This document shows, one piece after another, positions 1-9,123 of a DNA stretch of 64,000 nt; the stretch's first letter is position 1, and every line of letters starts with the position of its first letter. Both the position numbers and the translations under genes were made by a program. Location: contig CAKVBX010000003.1 in the NCBI GenBank assembly GCA_934725685.1, positions 15,602 to 79,601 on the forward strand. The letters are read 5' to 3'. This DNA is from an uncultured Bacilli bacterium (GTDB taxonomy: Bacteria > Bacillota_I > Bacilli_A > RFN20 > CAG-288). The notes beneath the pieces are model-generated. The model made no database searches. It worked only from the letters and a program-made list of their open reading frames with translations, and had not been told where the DNA came from.

Positions 1-909
1 TCCTCGGCCACGGAGAGCAACAACACCGTCATCAAAGGGGTTTTCGATGCCTATTCCGGCTTCGGAAAACACATTCTGACGAGTCAGTTCGAACATTCCT
101 CCGTCAACGGAACGCTCTCTTATCTGAAAAACAAGGGGGCGGATGTCGAATTCATCGAAACCGAAGGGGATGGTAAATTATCCTTGGAGGATTTTGCGAA
201 GAAACTGCGCGGCGATACCATCCTTGTGACCTGCCCCTTTGTCGAAAGCGAAGTAGGAACCGTTCAGCCCGTCCACGAAATCCAGAAGCTCATTGAGAGA
301 TATCCGAACAGCCATTTCCTCTGCGATGCCACACAGGGGATTGGGAAGATTCCGTTTGCTTGCGAAGGGCTTGACTTCGTCTCTTTTGCTCCCCATAAGT
401 TCGGAGGCATCATCGGGACCGGAGTTCTGGTGAAGAAAAAGAACATCGTTCTGACCCCGCTGCTCCACGGCGGGAAGAGCGCATCGATTTACCGGTCTTC
501 CACGCTTCCGCTCGGCCTGGTGAGTAGTGTGGAATGCGCCTTGCGCCTTGCCCTTTCCGAAGAGGGGGAACATGGGGCGAAGGTTTCTAAGCTGAATAAG
601 AGACTGAGAGAGGAGATGGCACGGATTCCGGGCGTCATCCTCAATTCCCCCGTCGGTAATCCTTATATCCTCAATTTCTCCGTGCAGGGGAAGAAAGGGG
701 CAGACACTGTGTCTTATTTTTCCCAGCATGGAATCTGTCTCTCCCAGAAGAGTGCCTGTTCTATCCTCAATACACCGTCGAAACCTGTCATGGCCATTTA
801 TCACGACAAGAAGAGAGCCTTCGAAAGCGTCCGGGTCTCTCTTTCCTATCTTACAACGGAGGAAGAAATCGACACTTTCCTCTCAGTTTTAAAGGAGTAT
901 ACGAAATGA
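1..909 (+). CDS. Cysteine desulfurase (NifS/IscS family), 5' end missing
   Basis: PLP enzyme that takes sulfur from cysteine for tRNA thiolation or Fe-S assembly. The reading frame is open from base 1, so the N-terminus lies outside the window; 302 residues are visible. Fragment residues 1-8 (SSATESNN) match the family's GATESNN motif, EHSSV near residue 31 matches the EHxS motif, and DATQGIGK is the PLP-contacting Asp segment. The PLP lysine is K133 in SFAPHKFGG. The loop SQKSACS places the probable catalytic cysteine at C253. The stop overlaps the start of the next gene (ATGA), and that gene is a tRNA sulfurtransferase, so this enzyme probably supplies its sulfur. Family is certain; the IscS, SufS or NifS subtype is not. 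Confidence 0.93.
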   Translation, partial: SSATESNNTVIKGVFDAYSGFGKHILTSQFEHSSVNGTLSYLKNKGADVEFIETEGDGKLSLEDFAKKLRGDTILVTCPFVESEVGTVQPVHEIQKLIERYPNSHFLCDATQGIGKIPFACEGLDFVSFAPHKFGGIIGTGVLVKKKNIVLTPLLHGGKSASIYRSSTLPLGLVSSVECALRLALSEEGEHGAKVSKLNKRLREEMARIPGVILNSPVGNPYILNFSVQGKKGADTVSYFSQHGICLSQKSACSILNTPSKPVMAIYHDKKRAFESVRVSLSYLTTEEEIDTFLSVLKEYTK

Positions 910-1895
910 ACGAAAAGAAAGTCCAAAATCTGACCCCCGGGGAATTGGCCGAACATTCTCTGATCACCACTTATAAGTTCCGTATCTGGAGAATGTTCAC
1001 AAAAGCACTCAAAATTTATGAGTTGCTTTCTCCCAATGATAGGGTCTGCGTCTGCATTTCCGGCGGTAAGGATTCCATGTTGATGGGTCTTCTCTTCAAG
1101 CATCTCGAAGCTTATTCTGACTTTCCGTTCGAAGTGAGATATCTCGTGATGAACCCGGGCTATAACGACATCAATCTTCAGATCATCAAGAACAACCTCG
1201 AACTTTTGAAAATCCCGGCAACCATCGTCAACACGGATATTTTTGATATCGCAAACAACACAGACAAGAAGCCTTGCTACCTTTGCGCCAAGATGAGAAG
1301 AGGCGCCCTATACCGTATCGCCAAGGAATGGGGCTGCAACAAAATCGCCTTAGGCCATCATTATGACGATGTCATCGAGACGACTTTGATGAACATGCTC
1401 AATGCCGGTTCTTTTCAGACGATGCTTCCGAAGCTTCACTCCGATCACTATGAGGGCATGGAAGTCATCCGTCCTCTCTATCTCATCCGGGAAAACGACA
1501 TCATCGACTGGAAGGTGAAGAACCGGCTCACCTTCATTCAGTGTGCCTGCCGGTTCACCGAGAACTGCGCCATCTGCGATAACGGCGGAGGCGGAAGCCA
1601 GCGCTATGAGACCAAGATGCTCATCCGAAAACTGATGAAGGAATATTCCCCTGCCGTGGAGAAGAATATTTTCAAAGCTGCTTCTAATGTCAATCTCGAC
1701 ATGATTTTAGGCTATAAACAGGGTGGAAAAGAGCATTCTTTCCTGGATGATTTCGATGAAGAAGGAAAGAGAATCGATGAACAGATCCGTTCTCTCGGCT
1801 TAGAGAAGAAAGCTTTGGACAAGGCGGCCGGGGAACACAAGGAATTCGTCGTCGATGAGACCTTTAACTACCGGAAAAAGAAGGAGACGGAGTGA
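906..1895 (+). CDS. ttcA: TtcA-like tRNA thiolation PP-loop ATPase
   Basis: Adenylates a tRNA cytidine and inserts sulfur (s2C32 in the E. coli TtcA model). 329 residues. The PP-loop SGGKDS lies at residues 52-57. A CxxC pair (C124, C127) is followed by a Cys cluster (C213, C215, C221, C224), consistent with the [4Fe-4S]-binding cysteines of TtcA. GHHYDDVIET around 150-159 is the conserved HHxDD segment of the TtcA/TilS superfamily. The ATG overlaps the cysteine desulfurase stop by four bases, so the two are translationally coupled, which fits a sulfur donor/acceptor pair. The exact tRNA position modified is inferred from the family. Confidence 0.88.
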   Translation: MNEKKVQNLTPGELAEHSLITTYKFRIWRMFTKALKIYELLSPNDRVCVCISGGKDSMLMGLLFKHLEAYSDFPFEVRYLVMNPGYNDINLQIIKNNLELLKIPATIVNTDIFDIANNTDKKPCYLCAKMRRGALYRIAKEWGCNKIALGHHYDDVIETTLMNMLNAGSFQTMLPKLHSDHYEGMEVIRPLYLIRENDIIDWKVKNRLTFIQCACRFTENCAICDNGGGGSQRYETKMLIRKLMKEYSPAVEKNIFKAASNVNLDMILGYKQGGKEHSFLDDFDEEGKRIDEQIRSLGLEKKALDKAAGEHKEFVVDETFNYRKKKETE

Positions 1896-1946
1896 ATCTC
1901 TCTTATTCCTTTGGAATAAAGACTTTCGGTCTACCCCCTTTCATGG

Positions 1947-1958
1947 TATACTAATGCC
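1947..1958 (+). promoter_or_regulatory. Extended -10 promoter abutting the ATG of the lipoprotein gene
   Basis: TGGTATACT (hexamer at 1947-1952) is an extended -10 element. It is followed by six bases and then ATG at 1959, so transcription would begin on or next to the start codon. No Shine-Dalgarno sequence fits between them, and the -35 region is weak. The same layout recurs at 25107, 33516, 46508 and 48769. Confidence 0.55.
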
Positions 1959-2399
1959 ATGAAAAACGCGTTCTTTGGATGTTGTCTCTTATCGGTCACT
2001 CTTCTCTGTTCCTGTTCGCATGGTCTTGCTTCCTCTTTGGAGGAAGACAAGGCAAAGATGCGGGAACAGGGAGATTTTTCTTTTAATCCGTCTTCCACTT
2101 TCACGGACTGCTTCCAGTCGACTCAGAAAGACGGGCTTTTCCGGTTCTCCTATACACTGGATCAAGCCGATAAGGATTACCATCATGTCCGTCTTCTTCT
2201 TTCGCCGAAGAAAGACCAGTTCTTTCCCTTCGGCTACGAAGCGGAATACACCCTTGTGAATGACAAATCAGAAGCGGATAGAGACAAGAACATCATCTAC
2301 GGCATCAACATCAATTTCTCCTCCACCATTGACATCGATTCTCTCTACGCCTATTTCTCCTCCGACGAAGCTTCGTTCTATTACACCGTCACGAAATAA
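1959..2399 (+). CDS. Predicted small lipoprotein, unknown function
   Basis: 146 residues that I do not recognise. The N-terminus MKNAFFGCCLLSVTLLCSC has a short positive start, a hydrophobic core and a lipobox-like LCSC ending at residue 19, so export and lipid attachment at Cys19 or Cys17 are likely. The mature part is rich in aromatic and charged residues with no obvious catalytic motif and reads like a small beta-rich surface domain. It stands between ttcA and tex with its own promoter. The promoter's -10 element sits six bases before the ATG, suggesting a leaderless message. Confidence 0.7.
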   Translation: MKNAFFGCCLLSVTLLCSCSHGLASSLEEDKAKMREQGDFSFNPSSTFTDCFQSTQKDGLFRFSYTLDQADKDYHHVRLLLSPKKDQFFPFGYEAEYTLVNDKSEADRDKNIIYGININFSSTIDIDSLYAYFSSDEASFYYTVTK

Positions 2400-2415
2400 T
2401 GAAAGGATAATCAGC

Positions 2416-4560
2416 ATGGATATCAATCAGCAGATTGCGAAGGATCTTAGCCTTCCCTTGGAAAAAGTCAATGCGGCCGTCACCCTTCTCGATGAAGGCA
2501 ATACCGTTCCGTTCATCGCCCGTTACCGTAAGGAAGTCACCGGTTCCCTGACCGATGAGAACTTACGTGATCTTGAAGAAAAACTCATCGCCTACCGCAA
2601 CCTCGAAGACCGGAAAAAGACGGTTCTCAAATCCCTCGACGACCAGAAAATCGAAGATCCCGAACTGAAAAAGAAAATCGAAGAAGCTCTTACTATGAGC
2701 CTGGTCGAGGATCTTTACCGCCCCTATAAGCCGAAACGTGTTACCCGTGCGAGTAAGGCCATCAAGGCGGGACTTGAACCATTGGCGGAATATCTTCTCC
2801 ACGATAAGACCGGTGGCCTCAAGGAAGAGGCCAAAAAGTACATTTCGGAGGATTACAAGACCGCCGATAAGGTCATTCAGGGTGCCTTCGATATCCTCGC
2901 TGAGCGCATCTCCGACAATCCGAACTACCGCATCTTCATCAAGAATCTCGCCAAGGATTCCGGCCTTGTCTCTTCCACCAAAATCGAAGGGGCGGAAGGG
3001 GCGGAGGTCTATGATAACTACTCCGCCTATCAGAAGAAAATCTCTCAAATCAAGCCCTATAATACCCTTGCCATCAATCGTGGCGTCAACAAGAAGTGCC
3101 TGACCAAGAAGCTCGTCCTCGATGATGAAGCCATCCTCACGCATTTGAAGAACATGGAAATCCCTTCGAAGACTCCTTATCGGAAAGAGTTCGAGGACAT
3201 GATTCTCGATAGCTATACCCGACTTATCTATCCTTCCGTCAGTAACGATGTCTTCTCCGACCTGATGGATCAGGCCACTGATTCCTCCATTGAGGAATTC
3301 AAGACTTCCCTCCGTGCCACACTCCTTTATCCGCCGCTCAAAGGAAAACGTATTCTCGGTTTCGACCCCGGTTTTTCCCATGGTTGCAAACTTGCCTTCA
3401 TCGATGAGAATGGGAAGGTCTTGGACACCTATGTCTTGAACAATCCTTTCTTCACCGAGGCCGGTCAAGCCAGGGCAAAGAAAGATCTGACCCGCCTGAT
3501 TCTCAAAAATCGCACCTTCACCGTCGCCTTGGGTAACGGCACCGCCTCCCGAGAAAGTGAAAAAATGCTCAAAGAGCTCAAAGCGGAAGTTCCCGAACTG
3601 AAAGACCTCGAAATCGCCATTGTCTCCGAATCCGGCGCTTCCATCTATTCCGCTACGCCGCTCGCCCAGAAGGAGTTCCCGAATTACGAACCGAATCTTC
3701 GCTCTGCGGTCTCTATCGCAAGACGGCTTGAGGATCCTCTTGCCGAACTCGTCAAGATTCCGCCGGAATCCATCGGTGTCGGTCAGTATCAGTACGACAT
3801 CGACGGAAAGAAGCTCTCGTTGGCGCTTAAGGGCGTCGTTGAGGATTCCGTCAACTATGTCGGCGTCGACCTCAATACCGCCTCCTCTTCTCTTCTCAGC
3901 TATGTCTCCGGTATTTCCGCAAAGATTGCCGATTCCATTGTCTCCTACCGAGAGGAAAACGGTGCCTTCCATTCTCGAAGCGAACTCAAGAAAGTTCCGA
4001 ACCTCGGTCCGAAAGCCTTCCTGAACTGCGCCGGCTTCTTACGTATCCCGGAATCCAAGGAACCATTAGATAACACCGCGGTCCATCCAGAATCCTATGC
4101 TGTTTGTAAGGAACTCCTGAAGCTTCTTCCCGGAACGACACACGAAGAAAAAGTCGCCGCGCTGAAAGTTCTGAAGGATGATGATATTCGTTCCCTTTCC
4201 GAAAAACTCAATGTCGGCCTTCCGACGTTACAGGATATTGTGAAGGAACTCATTCAGCCTTCCCGCGACCCCCGCGATAAGGCCGTCACAGCAAAGCTCT
4301 TGGACAATGTCACCGACATCAAGGACATCAAACCCGGCATGATCTTAGAGGGAACAATCCGCAATGTTGCCGGCTTCGGATTCTTCGTCGATCTCGGCGT
4401 CGAAATCAACGGCCTTGTCCACATCTCCCAGATTGCCGATCACTATGTCTCCGATCCGCATACGGAGGGGAAACCGGGCGATATCGTCAAGGTCAAAGTG
4501 CTCGAAGTCGATTTGAAACGTAACCGCATCTCCCTCACAATGAAAGGTATGAAAAAATAG
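2416..4560 (+). CDS. tex: Tex family S1 RNA-binding transcription accessory protein
   Basis: 714 residues, normal length for Tex. The start at 2416 (MDINQQIAKDL) is preceded by AAAGGA; the open frame runs further upstream, but that extension is not Tex-like and lies over the lipoprotein gene. Visible domains: N-terminal helical region; YqgF/RNase H-like core beginning GFDPGFSHGCKLAFID; helix-hairpin-helix repeats (KKVPNLGPKAFLNCAGFLR); and a C-terminal S1 domain starting GMILEGTIRNVAGFGFFVDL. Tex binds RNA and RNA polymerase and affects transcription termination or RNA surveillance; its precise role here is unknown. Confidence 0.96.
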   Translation: MDINQQIAKDLSLPLEKVNAAVTLLDEGNTVPFIARYRKEVTGSLTDENLRDLEEKLIAYRNLEDRKKTVLKSLDDQKIEDPELKKKIEEALTMSLVEDLYRPYKPKRVTRASKAIKAGLEPLAEYLLHDKTGGLKEEAKKYISEDYKTADKVIQGAFDILAERISDNPNYRIFIKNLAKDSGLVSSTKIEGAEGAEVYDNYSAYQKKISQIKPYNTLAINRGVNKKCLTKKLVLDDEAILTHLKNMEIPSKTPYRKEFEDMILDSYTRLIYPSVSNDVFSDLMDQATDSSIEEFKTSLRATLLYPPLKGKRILGFDPGFSHGCKLAFIDENGKVLDTYVLNNPFFTEAGQARAKKDLTRLILKNRTFTVALGNGTASRESEKMLKELKAEVPELKDLEIAIVSESGASIYSATPLAQKEFPNYEPNLRSAVSIARRLEDPLAELVKIPPESIGVGQYQYDIDGKKLSLALKGVVEDSVNYVGVDLNTASSSLLSYVSGISAKIADSIVSYREENGAFHSRSELKKVPNLGPKAFLNCAGFLRIPESKEPLDNTAVHPESYAVCKELLKLLPGTTHEEKVAALKVLKDDDIRSLSEKLNVGLPTLQDIVKELIQPSRDPRDKAVTAKLLDNVTDIKDIKPGMILEGTIRNVAGFGFFVDLGVEINGLVHISQIADHYVSDPHTEGKPGDIVKVKVLEVDLKRNRISLTMKGMKK

Positions 4561-4568
4561 GTGAATCT

Positions 4569-4910
4569 ATGACCTGCTATACACAGAAAAACAACCAGGG
4601 ATTGCTCAATATCTCTGACAATGTCTTCAATCAGATTGCAAAGTCGACCCTCGATGAGCTTCTGAAAAATGATCTGAAAGGTCTCTTCTCTCTGAAGAAC
4701 GGCAAGAAGACTTGCAAAATCCTCACAACCATCGATAAGAAAAACCATATTCAAGTCAATATCGAGGTATACCTCATGACGGGCTGCGATGCGAATAGCG
4801 TCACCAACCGCATTCAGAAAGAGGTCTACGACGACATTTACGATGTCTGCGAGATTTCCTCGGTGAAAGTCAATGTCATCGTCCTCTCCTTCCTGAACGA
4901 GAAAGCATGA
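4569..4910 (+). CDS. Asp23/Gls24 family envelope stress protein
   Basis: 113 residues resembling the Asp23/Gls24 (alkaline shock) family: an N-terminal segment G(L)LNISDNVFNQIAKSTLDE, a central beta hairpin, and the closing pattern of a Val-rich strand (SSVKVNVIVLSF). Family members sit under the membrane and affect envelope stress tolerance, but the biochemical role is poorly defined. An asp23-like gene just before nusB is a conserved Firmicutes arrangement, which supports the call. The stop overlaps the next ATG by four bases. Confidence 0.78.
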   Translation: MTCYTQKNNQGLLNISDNVFNQIAKSTLDELLKNDLKGLFSLKNGKKTCKILTTIDKKNHIQVNIEVYLMTGCDANSVTNRIQKEVYDDIYDVCEISSVKVNVIVLSFLNEKA

Positions 4911-5428
4911 TGATAATCACCGACTACGAAAAAACGAAGAAACGGTTCGGATTTCTGCTCTCGGTTCCGATGCTCTTTGCCATTCTCCACGCCATCGGCC
5001 AGATTCTTCTGCAGTCGTTTCTCCGTTTTAAGACGGACACGATGACCTACAGTGCCTGTCCGGGCTTAGGCCTAGGCTATTCGAGTTCTCTGCTCTCTGC
5101 AATCCTTGTTTCCGGAAAACAGAATGCCGACTTTGTCAATTCGCTCTCTTCCTGTTTTTCCATTCTCTTCACTATCCTCCTCATCCTCTTCTCCTCATTT
5201 GCCGCCAAAGGCAAACTCTGGGGGGTCAGTGCCCTTCTCATCACCTACGCCATTGACACCATCATGACGCTTCCGCTTCTTCTTGTCGACGCCCTCGCTT
5301 CTTATCCCTTGAAGCTTGCTCTTGCCGACAAAATCATGAATCCCCTCTTCCATCTGCTCTTCTTAGGCTTCTTACTATATCTCTTCCTCCTTTCGAGGAA
5401 CCTTGCCCGATACGAAAACGAAAACTGA
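4907..5428 (+). CDS. Multi-pass membrane protein, unknown function
   Basis: 173 residues with about four or five hydrophobic spans: near 16-38 (FGFLLSVPMLFAILHAIG), a short one near 55-70, then near 80-100, 105-130 and 140-163. It ends in the charged tail SRNLARYENEN. I do not recognise the family. It lies between asp23 and nusB, overlapping the former by four bases and leaving about ten bases to the latter, so it is co-expressed with both. A membrane partner for the Asp23-like protein is a reasonable guess, since Asp23 of Staphylococcus is tethered by a membrane protein (AmaP), but this sequence does not look like AmaP. Confidence 0.75.
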   Translation: MMIITDYEKTKKRFGFLLSVPMLFAILHAIGQILLQSFLRFKTDTMTYSACPGLGLGYSSSLLSAILVSGKQNADFVNSLSSCFSILFTILLILFSSFAAKGKLWGVSALLITYAIDTIMTLPLLLVDALASYPLKLALADKIMNPLFHLLFLGFLLYLFLLSRNLARYENEN

Positions 5429-5438
5429 GGTATCCATT

Positions 5439-5873
5439 ATGAAAGAATATTCCCGCCGCGACGAACGCACCAAGACCATGCAGGCCTTCTACCAGATCTT
5501 CCTTAGCATGGAACAGAAAATAGACTATGATGCCACCGGCATTCTCTGCGCCATTTATGGCGTGGATTCCTATGAGGAATGCCCGCTCTATTCCCAGGCT
5601 ATCTATGCCACCGGTTTGGATCATTTCGATGAGATTAAACAGATTATTTCCGAACACCTGGTCGGATGGGCCTTCGAGCGTCTCGACAATGTCTGCAAAG
5701 GCATCCTTTTTGTCGCCCTGACGGAAGGCATCTACCTGAAGCTCGCACCCAGAAACGTCGTCATCAACGAAGCGGTCACCATCTCCAAGAACTTTCTCAA
5801 GGAGAACGACCACCGCTTTGTGAACGCCCTCCTCGATAAGGCGATTCAGCCCTATGAATGCAAAGGAAACTAA
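5439..5873 (+). CDS. nusB: Transcription antitermination factor NusB
   Basis: 144 residues. The start at 5439 (MKEYSRRDERTKTMQAFYQ) is preceded by GAGG; the frame extends 12 codons upstream but without a ribosome site. The pattern R..R..AMQ.FYQ, the central helix with a run of acidic residues, and the C-terminal APRNVVINEAVTISKNFL (family: P..V.INE.VE.AK.F) are typical of NusB. It binds boxA RNA with NusE (S10) and supports rRNA transcription. Its end overlaps xseA by 20 bases, as in many Firmicutes nusB-xseA operons. Confidence 0.92.
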   Translation: MKEYSRRDERTKTMQAFYQIFLSMEQKIDYDATGILCAIYGVDSYEECPLYSQAIYATGLDHFDEIKQIISEHLVGWAFERLDNVCKGILFVALTEGIYLKLAPRNVVINEAVTISKNFLKENDHRFVNALLDKAIQPYECKGN

Positions 5874-7137
5874 GGCCCTTTCGGTATCACAGCTATCGGA
5901 TATTCTCAAAGCCTGCTTTGAGAACCCCATGTTCTCCAATCTCCGCGTCTATGGTGAAGTCTACTCCATCCGACTCGGGAAGTTTTCCTATATCGATTTG
6001 GGAGATCAGGGGCACAAGGAGACGAACTCCCCGCTTTTGCGTTGTGCCTTCAACTGCTATTACGGCAGCGGATACGGACTCGAAAGCATCAAACCTGGTG
6101 ATGTCATTGAAATTACCGGTTCGCTTTCCTATTACGCCCATGGCTCTTCCGTCACGCTCTGGGGTAAACAGGTCACCATCCTGCAGTCCCAACTCGGAAA
6201 ATCTTTATTAGAAAAGAAGAAGACGTTAGAAAAGCTCGATAAACTTGGGTATCTCGATGAGAAACGGAAAAGGAAAATCCCTCGCTTTGTCAGAAAAGTG
6301 GCGATTGTGACCGCTCAGACTGGCGCCGCCTATCAGGATATCCTGAAGACGCTTCATGACCGCTTTCCTGTGGACACCTATCTCTATCCGACCATCGTAC
6401 AGGGAGAAGGTGCCGCAAAGAGTATCGTAAAGAGCATCCGTAGGGCGAGTGAATGCGACTATGATGTGGTAATCCTCGGACGCGGCGGAGGGAGTAAGAC
6501 GGACCTTTCCTGCTTCGACGATTATGAGGTTGCGCTAGCCATCGCAGAATGTCCGATTCCGGTCATCACCTGCATCGGCCACACAATCGATACCGCAATA
6601 GCGGACCGGGTCTCCGACTATCAGGCCATCACCCCGACGGAAGGAGCCTCCCTCATCAATCCATCTCTTGAAGAAATTCAGGGAGAACTCGAGGAGAAGT
6701 CGAGGACATTACTTCGCACCTATCAGACGATTCTCAATCGGGCTTATTTTCTTCTCTCGGAACGGGAAAAGCGGCTGGAGAGTCTCTCTCCCGAGAACCG
6801 ACTCAAGAAGGAAAAAGAGCATCTAGTGTCTCTTCATACTTCCTTAGAGCGGCTATACCTCCATAAAATCCGGTTAGGGGAGCTCGCTCTTTCCTCAAAG
6901 AAAGAGAAGCTCCGCAATACGTTCCGGCTTCTCCTCGGAAAAGAGAAGAACGATCTCTTAGGGCGGGAGAAAAAACTCAGCGCCTATGATCCTTCCCTGT
7001 TATCCAAAGAAGGCTATGCTCTTGTCTTCCGAAACGGAAAGAAAGTGAAAAACGCTACGGATCTGAAAGAAGGAGAAGAGGTGACCATCACCTTTGTCGA
7101 CGGAAGAAAAGACGCCATCATCAAAGGAGGCAAATGA
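5854..7137 (+). CDS. xseA: Exodeoxyribonuclease VII large subunit
   Basis: 427 residues. An N-terminal OB-fold (SQLSDILKACFENPMFSNL, matching the family VSELN..IK..LE) is followed by the catalytic core with VAIVTAQTGAAYQDILKTL (family VGVITSPTGAAIRDI), the glycine-rich ILGRGGGSKTDLSCFDD, and the IGHTIDTAIADRVSD motif. A coiled-coil arm and a C-terminal GYALVFRNGKKVKNA follow. The enzyme degrades single-stranded DNA to oligonucleotides with XseB, encoded directly downstream with a four-base overlap. The start lies inside nusB. Confidence 0.96.
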   Translation: MNAKETKALSVSQLSDILKACFENPMFSNLRVYGEVYSIRLGKFSYIDLGDQGHKETNSPLLRCAFNCYYGSGYGLESIKPGDVIEITGSLSYYAHGSSVTLWGKQVTILQSQLGKSLLEKKKTLEKLDKLGYLDEKRKRKIPRFVRKVAIVTAQTGAAYQDILKTLHDRFPVDTYLYPTIVQGEGAAKSIVKSIRRASECDYDVVILGRGGGSKTDLSCFDDYEVALAIAECPIPVITCIGHTIDTAIADRVSDYQAITPTEGASLINPSLEEIQGELEEKSRTLLRTYQTILNRAYFLLSEREKRLESLSPENRLKKEKEHLVSLHTSLERLYLHKIRLGELALSSKKEKLRNTFRLLLGKEKNDLLGREKKLSAYDPSLLSKEGYALVFRNGKKVKNATDLKEGEEVTITFVDGRKDAIIKGGK

Positions 7138-7355
7138 AAATGCCGAAGAAAACAACGGATACTTTAGAAAACAAGACCTACGAAGAACTGGAGAAAATGT
7201 CGGAGGAAATCATGGAGAAACTCTCCAAAGAAGATCTCGGACTCGATGAATCCAGCCGCCTTTATCAGGAAGGGAAAATGGTTCTCGAAGAGATGGAACG
7301 GCGTTTGGAGAAGCTCTCTAAGGAAGTCTCTGACCATGTGGAGAGCGCTGACTGA
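7134..7355 (+). CDS. xseB: Exodeoxyribonuclease VII small subunit
   Basis: 73 residues, typical for XseB. The pattern KTYEELEKMSEEIMEKLS, then LGLDESSRLYQEGKMVLEEM, matches the family's short coiled hairpin (E.L..IV..LE..LSLEE.l..Y..G). AAGGAGG sits just upstream of the ATG, and the gene overlaps xseA by four bases and dxs by twenty. It caps the helical arm of XseA and is needed for nuclease activity. Confidence 0.93.
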   Translation: MKMPKKTTDTLENKTYEELEKMSEEIMEKLSKEDLGLDESSRLYQEGKMVLEEMERRLEKLSKEVSDHVESAD

Positions 7356-9090
7356 ACGATTCGCTACCCCTGTGGAAGAAGAAAACTATCTCGCTTCTGT
7401 CCGCCAAGCCATTATCGATGCGGTCAGAAAGAACGGGGGACACCTCTCTTCCAATCTCGGCATGGTCGAAACGACCTATGCCCTTTTGTCTTGCTTCCAT
7501 CCGCTTGAAGACGACATTCTTTTCGATGTCGGCCACCAGGCTTACGCCTATAAAATCATGACTGGAAGAGATCTTGGTTCCTTACGGCAGTATCAGGGCA
7601 TCGCTCCATTCACGTGTCGGAAGGAATCCCCTTACGACAAGTACGATAGTGGCCATAGTGGGGATGCGCTCCCGACTGCCATCGGTTTTGCTTTGGCAAA
7701 GAAAGGAAGCGAATCCTTTACCATCGCTGTCGTCGGTGACGCTTCACTGAAGAACGGGCTTTCCGAAGAGGCACTGAACTATCTTTCCGAGCGGAAAAAC
7801 CTGAAGCATCTGATTCTTCTTGTCAATACCAATGGAATGGCCATCAAGAAAGTATTCACTCCCGAGTCCCTCAGAAAGGATGCACTCCGTGAGAACTGGA
7901 TCACCGAGAGATTACAAACGAAAGCCGAATATAGTGAAAGTGCCTGGCGTGAGCTTGTAAAAAAGCGCCGCGAAACGACAAGAAACGAGCACAATCGTTA
8001 TCAGGCACTAGGTTTGAACTATCTCGGCATGGTGGAAGGACACGATATCGTTTCTCTGCTCGAAGGGCTTGAGGAAGCAAAAAAGGAGTCGGAAAACGGA
8101 CCGGTCGTCCTTGAAGTGCTCACGAGAAAAGGTTACGGAATGAAGGATGCAGAAGCGGATGAGACTGGCATCTATCACGGCGTCAATCCCGGCTTTTCCA
8201 AGGAAGAAAAGAACATAGATTTTGCTTACGAGAAAGAAAACATCCTGCTCTCCCTGATGGAAAAAGACAAAGATATGTACGTCCTCACCCCGGCCATGGA
8301 GACCAACTCCTGCCTGAGCCGCGTCTTTTCGAACTATCCTAGCCGCACCCTCGATGTCGGCATTGCCGAAGAGAATGCCGTAAGCATCGCCTCCGGCCTC
8401 GCCCTAAAGGGAAAACACCCGGTGATCGATATTTATTCCACCTTCTTCCAGAGGACACTCGATCAGGTCCTGATGGATTTTTCAAGGCAGAAACTCTCTG
8501 CCCTCTTCCTTCTGGAACGGGCTTCCCTCGTCGGGGGCGATGGATCGAGCCATCACGGAATCTTCGATGTGGCCTTGCTCAAAGCCGTTCCGGATGCTAA
8601 AGTGTATTTCCCCTTTGATCAGGGCAGCCTTCATGCCCTCTTGGAGCGGAAGGATCTGTTTTCTGATCTCACCTTCGTCCGGCTTGCAAAAGAGGAGATG
8701 GTCTGCACCGTTCTTCCCTCTTATCAGGACATCACCTGGCTTGAAAGAGAAGAAAACGACCGTCTTCTTCTCAGTGTGGGACGCCGAGGCTTCGAAGCCT
8801 TGAAAATGACGACGGAAAAAGCCGATAAAGCCCTGCTTTTCCGCCTGGACGAGATTGATACGGATAAACTGCTTTCTTATCGTTCTATCGCCTTCTATGA
8901 CCCCTATTCCATCGAAGAAGGAGCCGCTGATTCGCTCCGTGTCACGCTATCAAAAGCTGGCTATCAGGGCAAGTTCAGAACCATGACCCTTCCGAAGAAC
9001 TTTCTTCCCTTCGGTACGAATGAGGACATTCTGAAGTCCTGTTCAAGGGATATCGCTTCTGCTCTCGCCTTCTTTTCCGACAAAGACTGA
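7336..9090 (+). CDS. dxs: 1-deoxy-D-xylulose-5-phosphate synthase, divergent
   Basis: First MEP-pathway enzyme: condenses pyruvate and glyceraldehyde-3-phosphate with ThDP. The start at 7336 (MWRALTERF) lies inside xseB and gives 584 residues, somewhat short for Dxs (about 620-640). Recognisable blocks are GGHLSSNLG, ILFDVGHQAYAYKIMTGR, YDSGHSGDALPTAIGFA, LDVGIAEENAVSIASGLA and YSTFFQRTLDQ. The ThDP/Mg motif reads GDASLKNGL where Dxs usually has GDG(A/S)LTGG, and the later NDN reads NTN. The usual EQHAV reads EENAV. IspG and IspH are in the same window, so the pathway is probably present. Family is clear; the altered motif is discussed as a finding. Confidence 0.9.
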   Translation: MWRALTERFATPVEEENYLASVRQAIIDAVRKNGGHLSSNLGMVETTYALLSCFHPLEDDILFDVGHQAYAYKIMTGRDLGSLRQYQGIAPFTCRKESPYDKYDSGHSGDALPTAIGFALAKKGSESFTIAVVGDASLKNGLSEEALNYLSERKNLKHLILLVNTNGMAIKKVFTPESLRKDALRENWITERLQTKAEYSESAWRELVKKRRETTRNEHNRYQALGLNYLGMVEGHDIVSLLEGLEEAKKESENGPVVLEVLTRKGYGMKDAEADETGIYHGVNPGFSKEEKNIDFAYEKENILLSLMEKDKDMYVLTPAMETNSCLSRVFSNYPSRTLDVGIAEENAVSIASGLALKGKHPVIDIYSTFFQRTLDQVLMDFSRQKLSALFLLERASLVGGDGSSHHGIFDVALLKAVPDAKVYFPFDQGSLHALLERKDLFSDLTFVRLAKEEMVCTVLPSYQDITWLEREENDRLLLSVGRRGFEALKMTTEKADKALLFRLDEIDTDKLLSYRSIAFYDPYSIEEGAADSLRVTLSKAGYQGKFRTMTLPKNFLPFGTNEDILKSCSRDIASALAFFSDKD

Positions 9091-9123
9091 CAAACGGCTG
9101 TACATTCTGTAGGAGGACAACTT

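Noticed and set aside
1903..1919. Hairpin TTATTCC/GGAATAA after ttcA as a terminator
   Set aside because: The stem is short and AT-rich and no T-run follows, so it was not annotated.
2563..3972. 469-codon minus-strand open frame opposite tex
   Set aside because: It mirrors the codon bias of tex, has low-complexity composition, no ribosome site and no recognisable motif.
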